From assembly GCF_002846495.1 (NCBI RefSeq), contig NZ_PJNE01000001.1, positions 1,302,001 through 1,366,000 on the forward strand: DNA of 64,000 nt, in the 5' to 3' direction. This document shows, one piece after another, positions 28,390 to 37,645 of this stretch. The translations under genes were made by a program, and so were the position numbers. Positions within the stretch are counted from its first letter, which is position 1. Each line of letters starts with the position of its first letter. The notes under the pieces are model-generated. The model worked only from the letters and a program-made list of their open reading frames with translations, ran no database searches and was not told the DNA's origin. The DNA is from Phycicoccus duodecadis (GTDB lineage Bacteria; Actinomycetota; Actinomycetes; Actinomycetales; Dermatophilaceae).

Positions 28390-29709
28390 ATGACCTCGCT
28401 CCCCGCGGACCGGGCCCGTCCCGCCCCGGTCGCCCCGCTCGTCGCGCGCACCGTCCCGCTGGACGACGGCCTGGCGCGGGACCTGCTGGCGCTCCTGCCG
28501 GCCGCCGGAGCCACCGACGCCTGCTCGTGGGTGCGCCGTGGTGAGGGTCTGGTGGGCTGGGGCCGGGCCGCCGCGCACATCGCCTCCGGGCCCGAGCGGT
28601 TCGCCGAGCTCGAGCAGTGGTGGGGCGACCTCGTGGGCTCGGCCGTGGTGCGCGACGAGGTCGACCTGCCCGGCACGGGCCCGGTGGCCTTCGGGTCGGT
28701 GGCGTACGCGGCCGGCTCCCCCGCAGGCGGCACGCTGGTGGTGCCGGAGGTGGTGGTGGGCCGGCGCGGCGGCCGGGCCTGGCTCACCACCGTCAGCGCC
28801 GTCAGCGCCGAACAGCCCGTGGCCGCGGTGCCCGGGCCGGCCGACGTGCGGCGGCAGGACGACCCGGCCGCCCCGTCCGAGGTGGCCTTCGCCGACGGCG
28901 CGCTGACGCCGGGCGCCTGGACCATCGCCGTGGCCGAGGCCGTCGCGCGGATCACCGGCGGCGGGCTCGACAAGGTGGTGCTGGCCCGCGACCTCGAGGT
29001 GAGCAGTGGCGCGCCGCTCGACGTGCGGTGGCTGCTGCGGCGCCTCGCCGAGCGCTACGACACGACTTGGGTGTTCGCCGTCGACGGGCTCGTGGGCGCG
29101 ACCCCCGAGCTGCTCGTGCGCCGCGAGAAGGGCCTGGTCACCTCGCGGGTGCTGGCCGGCACCATCCGGCCGACCGGCGACGACGCCCACGACCTGGCGC
29201 TGGCGGCCTCGCTGGCCCGCTCGAGCAAGGACCTCGAGGAGCACGAGTACGCGGTGCGCTCGGTGGCCGACGCCCTGGCACCGCACTGCACGTCGATGAA
29301 CGTGCCCGAGACCCCGTTCGTGCTGCACCTGTCGAACGTCATGCACCTGGCCACCGACGTGGCCGGCGTGCTCGCCGACGCGACGTCGTCGCTCGCGCTG
29401 GCGGCGGCGCTGCATCCGTCGGCGGCGGTGTGCGGCACGCCCCGCGAGGCCGCCGACGCCGTCATCGCCGAGCTCGAGCACATGGACCGGGGGCGCTACG
29501 CCGGCCCGGTCGGCTGGATCGATGCCGCCGGCGACGGTGAGTGGGGCATCGCGCTGCGCTGCGGCGCGGTCGAGCCGAGCGACCCCTCACGGATGCGGAT
29601 CTTCGCGGGCTGCGGCATCGTCGCGGGGTCCGACCCCGACGACGAGCTGGCGGAGTCCTCGGCCAAGCTGGTGCCGATGCGCGACGCCCTCACCGCCGCC
29701 GCATCCTGA
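28390..29709 (+). CDS. menF: Isochorismate synthase
   Basis: 439 residues of the chorismate-binding (MST) family. The base Lys195 lies in [12 protein letters not shown], a motif seen in isochorismate rather than anthranilate synthases. Other marks are [27 protein letters not shown], the CGTPREAA loop and [12 protein letters not shown] near the C-terminus. It converts chorismate to isochorismate, the first step of menaquinone synthesis. No siderophore genes are near, and menG, menD and menJ-like genes flank it, so a menaquinone role is likely. ATG 28390 is preferred over upstream in-frame codons, which would run through the repeat array. Confidence 0.88.
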   Translation: MTSLPADRARPAPVAPLVARTVPLDDGLARDLLALLPAAGATDACSWVRRGEGLVGWGRAAAHIASGPERFAELEQWWGDLVGSAVVRDEVDLPGTGPVAFGSVAYAAGSPAGGTLVVPEVVVGRRGGRAWLTTVSAVSAEQPVAAVPGPADVRRQDDPAAPSEVAFADGALTPGAWTIAVAEAVARITGGGLDKVVLARDLEVSSGAPLDVRWLLRRLAERYDTTWVFAVDGLVGATPELLVRREKGLVTSRVLAGTIRPTGDDAHDLALAASLARSSKDLEEHEYAVRSVADALAPHCTSMNVPETPFVLHLSNVMHLATDVAGVLADATSSLALAAALHPSAAVCGTPREAADAVIAELEHMDRGRYAGPVGWIDAAGDGEWGIALRCGAVEPSDPSRMRIFAGCGIVAGSDPDDELAESSAKLVPMRDALTAAAS

Positions 29710-29711
29710 GC

Positions 29712-29725
29712 CCCCGGCGTCGGGG
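29712..29725. terminator. Short GC hairpin between convergent genes
   Basis: CCCCG-GCGT-CGGGG, a 5-bp stem directly after the menF stop and before the stop of the convergent reductase. Weak but in the right place for both transcripts. Confidence 0.3.
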
Positions 29726-29744
29726 ACGTCCGGCCGCGGCTGCG

Positions 29745-30977
29745 TCAGGTGAAGGGCGGGCGGGCGTCGAGGTTGATGGAGCGGCGGCCGGCCCAGCGCC
29801 AGATGCGGGCCGAGCGGTCGCGGTCCTCGTCGGTGACGAGGTTGCCCATCCAGCGCAGCGCCAGCGTCATCAGCCAGTCGCTGCGCATCCCCACCGGGCC
29901 GAGGGCGGCGAGGGTCTTCGGCACCGTGAAGATCGCCGCAAGGCGCCGCGCCACCGAGAAGGCGTCGCCGTACTCCTCGCGCAGCAGGGCCGGCCACGCG
30001 GTGAGCAGGTCGTCGTCGAGGTGCGCGGCCAGGAGCCGTCCGGTCTCGAGCCCGTAGTCGATGCCTTCGCCGTTGAGCGGGTTGACGCATGCGGCGGCAT
30101 CCCCCACCAGAGCCCAGTTGGCACCGGCGACCCCGCTGACCGCGCCACCCATCGGCAGCAGTGCCGAGGTCGGCATCCGCTGCTCGCCGGAGAGGCCGAA
30201 CTCGGCGCGGCGCTCGTCGGTGTAGTGCTTCATGAGGGGCTTGATGGCGACCGAGGCGGGCCGCTTGGTGGTGGCGAGGGTGCCGACACCGACGTTCACC
30301 TGGCCGCCGCCGAGCGGGAAGATCCAGCCGTAGCCGGGCAGAGCCTCACCCGACTCGCCGCGCAGCTCGAGGTGGCTGCTGATCCAGGGGTCGTCGGAGC
30401 GGTCGGAGTCGACGTAGCAGCGGCCGGCCACCGCGTACACGGTGTCCTGGTGCCACTCCCGGCCGAGGACCTTGCCCAGGCCGGAGCGCACGCCGTCGGC
30501 GACGACCAGGCGCTCGCACTCGATGTCGAAGGTCTCCTCGCCGCGCCGGAAGGTGACCGCACGGACCCGGCCGCCCTCGACGCGCGCGTCGACGGCCTTG
30601 GCGCCCTCGACCCCGGTGGCGCCTGACTCGAGCGCGACCTGCCGGATGCGGGCGTCGAGCTCGGTGCGCGGCACGGCCGAGCCGTGGTCGGGCAGCGTGC
30701 CGCCGGGCCAGCGCAGGTGCAGCGTCTGCCCGAACCCGTGGGCGCGCAGGCCCTGGTTGACGGTGTGGCCACGGACCCAGTCGCCGAGCCCGAGCCGGTC
30801 GAGCTCCTCGACGGCGCGGGGGGTGAGCCCGTCGCCGCAGGTCTTGTCACGCGGGAAGACGGCCGCGTCGGCCAGGACGACGTCACGCCCGGAGCGGGCG
30901 GCCCAGGCGGCGGCCGAGGCCCCGGCCGGGCCGGCGCCGACGACGAGCACGTCGGTACGGGTGGGGGTGGCGGGCAC
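29745..30977 (-). CDS. Geranylgeranyl reductase-family FAD oxidoreductase, MenJ-like
   Basis: 410 residues. N-terminal dinucleotide fold [14 protein letters not shown] (10-23), DKTCGDGLTPRAV (44-56; the CGDGL motif of geranylgeranyl reductases) and the second FAD motif ALVGDAAACVNPLNGEGIDYGLE (cited in part). The family includes mycobacterial MenJ, which saturates the second isoprene unit of menaquinone-9; the position beside menF, menG and menD supports the same role. Substrate and extent of saturation are inference. GTG 30977 has GAGAAT 6 nt upstream. Convergent with menF. Confidence 0.8.
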   Translation of the reverse strand: MPATPTRTDVLVVGAGPAGASAAAWAARSGRDVVLADAAVFPRDKTCGDGLTPRAVEELDRLGLGDWVRGHTVNQGLRAHGFGQTLHLRWPGGTLPDHGSAVPRTELDARIRQVALESGATGVEGAKAVDARVEGGRVRAVTFRRGEETFDIECERLVVADGVRSGLGKVLGREWHQDTVYAVAGRCYVDSDRSDDPWISSHLELRGESGEALPGYGWIFPLGGGQVNVGVGTLATTKRPASVAIKPLMKHYTDERRAEFGLSGEQRMPTSALLPMGGAVSGVAGANWALVGDAAACVNPLNGEGIDYGLETGRLLAAHLDDDLLTAWPALLREEYGDAFSVARRLAAIFTVPKTLAALGPVGMRSDWLMTLALRWMGNLVTDEDRDRSARIWRWAGRRSINLDARPPFT

Positions 30978-31062
30978 GGGTCGATTCTCGCAACCGCCGC
31001 GGCCCGCCGGGAAATCGGCCCTCTCCGACCCTCGACACCGGGGCAGCCTCCCCCAGCTCGGC

Positions 31063-32808
31063 TCAGGCGGTGACGATCCGGGCGGCCAGGGAGCGCAGGT
31101 CGGCGTGGGCCTGCCGGTGGGTGCCGCGGTCGACCCGGACCTCGACCACGCTCAGCCCCGCAGGGAGCCGACGTACCTCGTCGGCGAGCGCCGCCGCGGT
31201 GTCGACGAGCGTGTACGTGACGCCGTGCGCCACGCACAGGGCTGCGAGGTCGGTGCCGGTGGGCGTGCCGAAGACGCGCTCGAACCCGGCGGACCGCTCG
31301 GGGGCACCCGGCTCGAGCGTCGTGAAGATGCCGCCGCCGTCGTCGTTGACGACCACGACGGTGAGGTCGGGCCGCGGCTCGCCGGGCCCGATGAGCAGGC
31401 CGTTGGCGTCGTGCAGGAACGTGAGGTCGCCCAGGAGCGCGTGCGTCGGGCGCCCGAGCCCCAGGGCGACCCCGGCGGCCGTCGAGACCATCCCGTCGAT
31501 CCCCGCCAGGCCGCGGTTCGCGTAGACCCGGACGCCCCTGTGCGGGTCGCCGGGGCGCCCGGCGGTGGCGAGGTCGAGGTCGCGCACCGCGTTGGACGAG
31601 CCGAGGACGAGGACGCCGTCGGCGGGCAGCGCGTCGTGGACGGTGGCGGCGACCGCCAGCCCGCTGGGCCACGGGAGGCCCTCGGCCGCCACCGCGTCCG
31701 CCAGGCGCCGGCCGGCGTCGTCCCACGCCTGCGCCCACGGGCCGCGCGGTGCGGGCTCGCGACTCTGCGCGAGGTCGGCGGCGACCGCGGCCCAGGGATG
31801 CACCCGGGCCGCGACGTGCGACGGGTCCGCCCAGGTCGTGGCGGCGGTGACCGCCTCGACCCGAACGTCCGGGCGACGCAGCAGCGCCGCGACCGGGCGA
31901 GCCAGGGTCACCCGGCCGACCACCACGACCCGCTCGGGCGCGTGGGCGTCGACCCAGTCGGTGGCCGTGAGCAGGAGGGGGCCGTGCGGGAGGGTGCCGG
32001 ACCGCGCCGAGGGGCCGGCGAAGGGCTCGGCGACGACCGGGTACCCGCGCGAGGCCGCCCAGGCCACCGCCTCGGCCCCGCCCACGGCCGGGACGTCCCC
32101 GAGCACGACCAGGGTGCGCTCGACGTGCTCGACCGACGAGGCGACACCGGCCGGTCGCCGCGTCTCGGGGAGCCGGGGCCGCACCTCGGTCCACGGAGTG
32201 CCGTCGGGCCGGCCCGCGAGGTGCGGCGGCAGCCCGGGGTCGTCGAGGTCGGGGACGAGGGGGTCGCGGAACGCCACGTCGAGGTGCACCGGCCCGGGGT
32301 CCCCAGCGAGCACACCGGTGGCCGCTGCCAGGGCGCGCACGACGAGGGTGCGCCAGGGCCCGCGCCCGACCGCTTCGCCCGGGACCACCTCGGGGGCCGG
32401 GAGGTCGGCCTGCCAGCGCACGGCCCCGGCGAAGAGGCCCGGCTGCTGGGTGGTCTGGTTGGCCCCGGTGCCGCGCAGCTCGTGCGGCCGGTCAGCGGAC
32501 AGCACGACCAGCGGCACCCCGGCGTGGTGGGCCTCGAGGACGGCCGGGTGCAGGTTCGCCACGGCCGTGCCCGAGGTCGTGACGACCGCGACGGGCGCCC
32601 CCGTGGCCTTGGCCAGCCCCAGCGCCAGGAAGCCCGCCGACCGTTCGTCGACCCGCACGTGCAGCCGCACCCGGCCGGCCGCCTCGGCCGCGAGCAGGGC
32701 GTAGGCGAACGGCGCGGAGCGCGAGCCGGGCGCCAGCACGACCTCACGGACCCCGCCGCGGACGAGCTCGTCGACCAGGACCGACGCCAGCGCCGTGGAG
32801 GGGTTCAC
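31063..32808 (-). CDS. menD: 2-succinyl-5-enolpyruvyl-6-hydroxy-3-cyclohexene-1-carboxylate synthase
   Basis: 581 residues, ThDP-dependent MenD, which joins 2-oxoglutarate-derived succinic semialdehyde to isochorismate. Visible: APGSRSAPFAYAL (26-38), the cofactor-activating Glu55 in VDERSAGFLALGLAK, TTSGTAVANLHPAV, and the ThDP/Mg site GDLTFLHDANGLL...VVNDDGGGIF. The chosen start GTG 32808 gives the MNPSTALA N-terminus seen in actinobacterial MenD and makes a GTGA overlap with the upstream hydrolase. GTG 32826 is in frame but would lengthen the overlap. Confidence 0.93.
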   Translation of the reverse strand: MNPSTALASVLVDELVRGGVREVVLAPGSRSAPFAYALLAAEAAGRVRLHVRVDERSAGFLALGLAKATGAPVAVVTTSGTAVANLHPAVLEAHHAGVPLVVLSADRPHELRGTGANQTTQQPGLFAGAVRWQADLPAPEVVPGEAVGRGPWRTLVVRALAAATGVLAGDPGPVHLDVAFRDPLVPDLDDPGLPPHLAGRPDGTPWTEVRPRLPETRRPAGVASSVEHVERTLVVLGDVPAVGGAEAVAWAASRGYPVVAEPFAGPSARSGTLPHGPLLLTATDWVDAHAPERVVVVGRVTLARPVAALLRRPDVRVEAVTAATTWADPSHVAARVHPWAAVAADLAQSREPAPRGPWAQAWDDAGRRLADAVAAEGLPWPSGLAVAATVHDALPADGVLVLGSSNAVRDLDLATAGRPGDPHRGVRVYANRGLAGIDGMVSTAAGVALGLGRPTHALLGDLTFLHDANGLLIGPGEPRPDLTVVVVNDDGGGIFTTLEPGAPERSAGFERVFGTPTGTDLAALCVAHGVTYTLVDTAAALADEVRRLPAGLSVVEVRVDRGTHRQAHADLRSLAARIVTA

Positions 32809-33926
32809 GTCGGCGGATTCTGCCACCCGCGCTCGACCACCACCTCGTGGACCGAGCGCACCGGCCGGTGGAGGAACGTGCCCGCCGACGCCTCCCACGC
32901 CCCGAGCCCGGACACCGTCCCCCGCGGGGCGCCCTCGGCCGCCCGCACCGTCGTGACGTACCCGGCCAGCGCGTGCCGGCCGACGTCGACCGGCGGCCCG
33001 GCGCCCACCCGCAGGGTCAGCCACGACGCCCGGGCCGGGTTGGGTGACAGGTCGAGCGTGGGCACCGGGTCGTCGGCGTGCTCGACCGAGAGCACCCGCA
33101 CCGAGGCCGGGACGGCGAACGCCCCCACCGGCGAGCCGGTGGTGACCAGGTGCGTGACGCGATGCCCGACCCGGAACCCCGGGTCGGCCGCGAGCGCCGC
33201 CGCGAGGATGCCGCCCTGGCTGTGGCCCACGAGCAGCACCGGATCATCCCTGTGCCGCGCGCGCCCGCCCGCCGCGGCCCAGGCGACCTCGAGGGCCGCC
33301 GTCACCCCGGCCGCGGCCAGCGTGGCATCGCCGGTCACCGCCCCCACGTCGCTGGTCAGGTCGAAGGGGTTGACCCCCGCCCGTGGCGACCACTCCTGCG
33401 TGCCCGGGACCGCCACCACCCACGCCGAGCCGCCCGCCCCGTCGTCGACCTCGACGACGCGCACGCGGCCACCGTGGAGCCCGTCGCCCAGCGCGACCAG
33501 GTCGGCCGGGCCCGCCAAGGGCGCCACCCCCGCCGCGGCGGGGACCGGCCGCACGGACACGGCGGCACCGCCCTCGCCGAGATACCCGCCTCGCGCGCCC
33601 AGGTCGGCGCCGGCCCGGACCCCGGCCATCGTCGCCGCGACCGCGTCCTCGACCTGCGCGTACGCCCGCGCCGCCACCGAGAGGCGGGTCGCGAGCGCGT
33701 CCAGCCCCAGCGCCAGGCCCCACAGACCCGCCGGGCCGGCCAGCCGCAGCCCGTCGGTCTCGACCCGCCACCAGGCCACCAGCGCGCCCGGGTCGAGGCC
33801 CGGGGACCGGCACCGCGCGAGAGCCGCGCCCAGCGCCGCGCCCGCCCGGCGCAGGTCGTCGGCCCCCTCGCCGAGCCGCCCGGACGCGGCGCTCAGGGCG
33901 TCCGAGCGCACCCGCACCCGTGTCAT
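32805..33926 (-). CDS. Alpha/beta hydrolase with N-terminal helical WXG100-like region
   Basis: 373 residues. The first about 110 are long Ala/Arg/Leu helices (SGRLGEGADDLRRAGAALGAAL, then ALVAWWRVETDGLRL), resembling the helical hairpins of WXG100/ESX-type proteins. Residues about 150-373 are an alpha/beta hydrolase: WVVAVPGTQEWSP for the oxyanion region, the nucleophile elbow GHSQGG, and an acid in SVEHADDPVPTL. No signal peptide. Its partner downstream on the opposite side of a 40-bp gap is a small WXG-like protein, and its stop codon overlaps menD. Similar helical-plus-lipase proteins occur near type VII-like genes; function and export are unknown. Confidence 0.7.
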   Translation of the reverse strand: MTRVRVRSDALSAASGRLGEGADDLRRAGAALGAALARCRSPGLDPGALVAWWRVETDGLRLAGPAGLWGLALGLDALATRLSVAARAYAQVEDAVAATMAGVRAGADLGARGGYLGEGGAAVSVRPVPAAAGVAPLAGPADLVALGDGLHGGRVRVVEVDDGAGGSAWVVAVPGTQEWSPRAGVNPFDLTSDVGAVTGDATLAAAGVTAALEVAWAAAGGRARHRDDPVLLVGHSQGGILAAALAADPGFRVGHRVTHLVTTGSPVGAFAVPASVRVLSVEHADDPVPTLDLSPNPARASWLTLRVGAGPPVDVGRHALAGYVTTVRAAEGAPRGTVSGLGAWEASAGTFLHRPVRSVHEVVVERGWQNPPT

Positions 33927-33966
33927 GCGGCATCGCCCCCGACCGCCGCCCGGATGCCGCCGACGC

Positions 33967-34239
33967 TCACGACGCCCGCCCCACGACCCGCCCGACCCCG
34001 GACCCCTGCCGCGCGAGCACCACGAGCCCGGCCACCGACTCCTCGAGCCACCCGAGCTCGTCCGCCGCCCGGCCCAGCGCCGCACGCCGCTCGTCGACCA
34101 GCGCGCGGTAGCGGTCGGCGGCCACGCCCTCCCACCACACCAGCACCGAGCGGTCGAGTGCCACGCGGTGCGCCTCGACCACCTCGCGGGCACGCCCGAC
34201 CTGCACCAGCAGCCGCTCGAGCTCGGCCAGCTCGTCCAT
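33967..34239 (-). CDS. Small helical WXG100-like protein
   Basis: 90 residues predicted as a two-helix hairpin. The turn region reads VLVWWEGVAADRYRALVDERR, which resembles the W-x-G turn with following AA and aromatic residue of the WXG100 superfamily. Start ATG 34239 gives MDELAELERLL and has a GGAGGAGAGGGGG purine stretch upstream. An upstream ATG would add 40 Gly/Pro-rich residues and is unlikely. It is the first gene of the unit leading into the hydrolase and menD. Confidence 0.55.
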   Translation of the reverse strand: MDELAELERLLVQVGRAREVVEAHRVALDRSVLVWWEGVAADRYRALVDERRAALGRAADELGWLEESVAGLVVLARQGSGVGRVVGRAS

Positions 34240-34360
34240 CCGGACCCCCTCTCCTCCGGACCCCAGCCCACCCTGCGCGACGCCCGCACACCACCCCCAC
34301 CAGCCCGGATGTGGACGGACCCGCCGCGCCCCGGCCCCTGTGGACGACGGAGGTCCCACC

Positions 34361-34366
34361 TACGCT
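34361..34366 (+). promoter_or_regulatory. -10 hexamer TACGCT for mycothione reductase
   Basis: TACGCT, 7 nt (GGGCGCC), ATG 34374; no Shine-Dalgarno between. Confidence 0.5.
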
Positions 34367-34373
34367 GGGCGCC

Positions 34374-35771
34374 ATGCCCCACCACGACCTCGTCATCATC
34401 GGCAGCGGCTCGGGGAACTCCCTCCTGGTCCCCGAGCTCGAGGGCCTCGACATCGCGATCGTCGAGAAGGGCGTCTTCGGGGGCACCTGTCTCAACGTCG
34501 GCTGCATCCCGACCAAGATGTTCGTCCTCCCCGCGGACCGGGTGGTCGAGGCCGACGACGCGCGGCGCCTCGGCGTCACCTTCGCTCCCCCGACCGTCGA
34601 CTGGCCGGCCATCCGCGACCGCATCTTCGGGCGCATCGACCCGATCAGCGCCGGCGGCGAGCAGTACCGGGCCGGCCAGGAGCACGTCACCCTCCACCGC
34701 ACGCGGGCCCGGTTCACCGGCCAGCGCCGGCTGGCTCTCGACACCGGCGAGGAGCTCACCGCCGACCGCGTCGTCGTGGCCGCCGGCAGCCGCGCCGTGG
34801 GTCTCGCGATCGACGGCCTCACCGGCGCCGACCCCGAGCGCGGCGTCCACACCTCCGACACCGTCATGCGGATGGACGCGCTGCCGGCCCGGATGGCCGT
34901 CGTCGGCGGCGGCTTCGTCGCGTGCGAGATGGCCCACGTCTTCGCCGGGCTGGGGGTGCAGGTCACCCAGGTGCAGCGCTCGGGGCGACTGCTGATGGCC
35001 GAGGAGTACGAGGTCTCCGAGCGCTACACCGAGCTGGCGCGCCGACGCTACGACCTGCGCCTGTCGACCCACGTCACCGGGGCCGCGCGCACCGACGGCG
35101 TCTGGCGCCTCGAGGTCGAGGGACCCGACGGCGCCGGGCACGTCGAGGCCGAGGCCGTCCTGCTCGCGGTCGGCCGTCGCCCCAACTCCGACCTCGTCGA
35201 CGCCGCCGCCGGGGGGCTCACCACCCATCCCGACGGGCGCATCGCGGTCGACGACCAGCAGCGCACCAGCGTCGACAGGGTCTGGGCGCTGGGCGACGTC
35301 AGCAGCGAGCACCAGCTCAAGCACGTGGCCAACCACGAAGCCCGCATCGTCGCCCACAACCTCGCGGTCGACCTGGGGCGCACGGACGCACTCCCCCGCC
35401 GCAACGACCTCTCCCCCGTGCCGCACGCGGTGTTCGGGCATCCGCAGGTCGCCTCCTTCGGCCCCACCGCGGCCGCGCTCGACGAGGCCGGCACCGCGTA
35501 CGTCACCTACACCCAGAGGGTCGGCGACGTCGCGTACGGCTGGGCCCTCGAGGACACCAGCGGCCTCCTGACCGTGCACGCCACCCCCGACGGGCACCTG
35601 CTGGCCGCGCACTGCCTGGGCCCGCAGGCGTCCAGCATCATCCAGCCGCTGATCCAGGCGGCGGCCCTGGGCCAGACCGCCCACGAGGTCGCCCGCGGGC
35701 AGTACTGGATCCACCCGGCGCTCGCCGAGCTGGTCGAGAACGCGCTCCTCGGTCTGCCCGTCACCCGCTGA
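34374..35771 (+). CDS. mtr: Mycothione reductase
   Basis: 465 residues, pyridine-nucleotide-disulphide reductase. FAD fold LVIIGSGSGNS (6-16), redox pair Cys39/Cys44 in GGTCLNVGCIPTK, NAD(P) fold MAVVGGGFVACEMAHVF, and a C-terminal dimerisation domain with catalytic HPALAE. SGSGN and GTCLNVGCIPTKMFV are characteristic of Mtr rather than of glutathione reductase or lipoamide dehydrogenase. It regenerates mycothiol from its disulphide with NADPH and is diagnostic for Actinobacteria. A single gene, divergent from the WXG-like/hydrolase/menD unit with 134 bp between starts. Confidence 0.88.
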   Translation: MPHHDLVIIGSGSGNSLLVPELEGLDIAIVEKGVFGGTCLNVGCIPTKMFVLPADRVVEADDARRLGVTFAPPTVDWPAIRDRIFGRIDPISAGGEQYRAGQEHVTLHRTRARFTGQRRLALDTGEELTADRVVVAAGSRAVGLAIDGLTGADPERGVHTSDTVMRMDALPARMAVVGGGFVACEMAHVFAGLGVQVTQVQRSGRLLMAEEYEVSERYTELARRRYDLRLSTHVTGAARTDGVWRLEVEGPDGAGHVEAEAVLLAVGRRPNSDLVDAAAGGLTTHPDGRIAVDDQQRTSVDRVWALGDVSSEHQLKHVANHEARIVAHNLAVDLGRTDALPRRNDLSPVPHAVFGHPQVASFGPTAAALDEAGTAYVTYTQRVGDVAYGWALEDTSGLLTVHATPDGHLLAAHCLGPQASSIIQPLIQAAALGQTAHEVARGQYWIHPALAELVENALLGLPVTR

Positions 35772-35858
35772 GCCGCATCCGCCGGGGCCCCGCACCGGAC
35801 GTGTAACGTCGCCCGCGACCTCAACGGCGACGTACACCGACTCTCACGGAGAGGCCCC

Positions 35859-36845
35859 ATGGGACGCACCCAGGACCGCGCACGACGAGCCCTGCGACAC
35901 CCGGTGACGACGGCCCGCGCGGTCGTCCGGCGGCTGCGCCGCGCCGGCCGCCCCGCTCTCCCCGCCACTCCGGCTGCCCCCTCCGCGCCCGCGGCCCCCC
36001 GACAGCCGACCCGCCGCGTGTTCGACCTGGCCGTCCCCCTCCTGCCGCCCGCCGGCGCCGCCGGCGGGGTCGGCACGAGGGAGCTGCACTTCGACGTCCC
36101 GCGGGGGATGTACGTGGGGCGCGTGCTGTCCCAGCGCCGGCTGGCGGGCTACGAGCCGAACGCGTTCGCCGCCTTCCTGGCCGCGCTCGACCACGGGCCG
36201 GACGGCTCCGTCCTCGACATCGGCGCCAACATCGGCATCTACGGCCTCGTGGCGGCCGCCGTCACCGACCGTACGGTCCGCGCCGTCGAGCCCACCCCCG
36301 ACCTCGCCGAGGCGGCCCGCCGGGTCGCCGCCGACAACGGGCTGGGCCTGACCGTCGAGGAGATCGCCCTCGGCGAGACCGAGGGCCGCGCGACCCTCTA
36401 CCTCTCCGACACCACCGACAGCTCGAACTCGCTCAACCCCGCCTTCCGCCCGCACAGCCGCGAGATCGACGTGCGCGTCCGCACCGTGGACGACTGGGTG
36501 GCCGAGCACGGCGAGCCGCCCGGGGTGATGAAGATCGACACCGAGACCACCGAGTACCAGGTCATCCGGGGTGCGTCGCGCACCATCGCCGAACACCGTC
36601 CCTGGCTGTTCGTCGAGGTCCTCGCCGGTCGCTCGGAGGAGGAGCTGCGCGAGGCCATCGCGCCGCACGGCTACACCTACTACCACCTCGACGGCCCCGG
36701 GGCCCGGCCGGAGGCGCCGGTCATCCAGGGCGACCCGACCCACGCCGCGCTCATGTACCTGCTGGCCCCGGCGCCCGTCGACGACGCGTACTGGGCCCGG
36801 GTCTCCGCCTGGGAGGACGCGATCCAGGCCACCGCCCCGCAGTGA
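35859..36845 (+). CDS. FkbM-family methyltransferase
   Basis: 328 residues. SAM motif SVLDIGANIGIYGL (117-130), AVEPTP (the acidic ribose ligand), then the FkbM-type segment VMKIDTETTEYQVIRGA and HRPWLFVEVL. The first about 55 residues are basic and Pro/Ala-rich. FkbM domains O-methylate sugars or polyketide hydroxyls; the acceptor here is unknown and no glycan or polyketide cluster is adjacent. The start ATG 35859 follows GGAGAGG by 4-5 nt. A TAACGT box lies about 45 bp upstream. Confidence 0.8.
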   Translation: MGRTQDRARRALRHPVTTARAVVRRLRRAGRPALPATPAAPSAPAAPRQPTRRVFDLAVPLLPPAGAAGGVGTRELHFDVPRGMYVGRVLSQRRLAGYEPNAFAAFLAALDHGPDGSVLDIGANIGIYGLVAAAVTDRTVRAVEPTPDLAEAARRVAADNGLGLTVEEIALGETEGRATLYLSDTTDSSNSLNPAFRPHSREIDVRVRTVDDWVAEHGEPPGVMKIDTETTEYQVIRGASRTIAEHRPWLFVEVLAGRSEEELREAIAPHGYTYYHLDGPGARPEAPVIQGDPTHAALMYLLAPAPVDDAYWARVSAWEDAIQATAPQ

Positions 36846-36855
36846 CGTCTGCCGT

Positions 36856-36881
36856 GGGCGCCTGCCCCTACACCGGCGCCC
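36856..36881. terminator. Hairpin between fkbM-type gene and VOC gene
   Basis: GGGCGCC (36856-36862) and GGCGCCC (36875-36881), a 7-bp stem with a 12-nt loop, between two convergent stop codons. Confidence 0.4.
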
Positions 36882-36892
36882 GGCGGTGAGGC

Positions 36893-37645
36893 TCAGCGCC
36901 GCCCGGGGCGCGGGTCGCGGTCGGTGAGGCAGTAGACCCGCCCGACGGGGTCCTCGAGCACCGTCCAGAAGGGATGCACCGAGCGCACCCGGGCCCCGGC
37001 TGCGACGTGGCGCTCGGTGTCCGCCGCGCGGTCGCGGCAGGCGAGGTCGACGTGGCCCCGCACCGGCCCGTCCTCGTCGCCGAGCCACTGCAGCAGGATG
37101 CGGAACGGCATGCTCGGCCCGCCGCTGACCGAGGCGAACCCCGGCTCGTCGGACGCGCGCCACGCCCAGCCGGTGAGCGCCGTCCAGTACGCGTTCTCGG
37201 CGTCCCACCACGCCCGTGGGACGTCGAGGCAGACCTGGTCGAGGATGCTGGTCAGCCCGTCGCGCTCCTGGCCCGACGCCCCGCGCCAGGTCGTGAGGCA
37301 GTGCACGAACCCGCCCGGGGACTCCACGACGACCACGGTGTCGCCGATGGCCCCGACCCGCCGGGCACCGAGCGACTCGGCGTACGCCGCGGCCCCCGGC
37401 ACGTCGTCGACGTCGAGGTCGAGGTGCACCCCGCCGGGTCCCTCGCCGACCGCCTGGAGCGTGACCCACGCCTCCCCCGACCTGGGCTCGAGGGTGGCGA
37501 ACTCGCCGTCCGCCCCTCGCCGGTCGGCGACGTGCTGCCCGGTCACGTCGGCCCAGAACCCCCAGGAGCGGGGCGCATCGGGGCGCGGAGTGTCGAGGAA
37601 CATCCGCGCCCACCGGATGGCGGGGCCCACCCCCGGGGGCGTCAC
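36893..37645 (-). CDS. VOC-family protein, two glyoxalase-like domains
   Basis: 250 residues made of two vicinal-oxygen-chelate half-domains (about 1-120 and 125-250), each with the beta-alpha-beta-beta-beta pattern: VHLDLDVDDVPGAAAYAESLGAR in the first, VRGHVDLACRDRAADTERHVAAGA in the second, each followed by a VxxxPxGxxxCL-like strand. Such tandem proteins are usually annotated as glyoxalase-like. Metal ligands are not obvious, so catalytic activity is uncertain. The GTG start lies in a GTGA overlap with menC, so it is coupled to a menaquinone gene, for no evident reason. Confidence 0.75.
   Translation of the reverse strand: MTPPGVGPAIRWARMFLDTPRPDAPRSWGFWADVTGQHVADRRGADGEFATLEPRSGEAWVTLQAVGEGPGGVHLDLDVDDVPGAAAYAESLGARRVGAIGDTVVVVESPGGFVHCLTTWRGASGQERDGLTSILDQVCLDVPRAWWDAENAYWTALTGWAWRASDEPGFASVSGGPSMPFRILLQWLGDEDGPVRGHVDLACRDRAADTERHVAAGARVRSVHPFWTVLEDPVGRVYCLTDRDPRPGRR

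Noticed and set aside
32805-33926. Hydrolase next to menD taken as MenH
   Set aside because: It carries an extra helical domain, is longer than MenH, and its WXG-like partner points to a different role.
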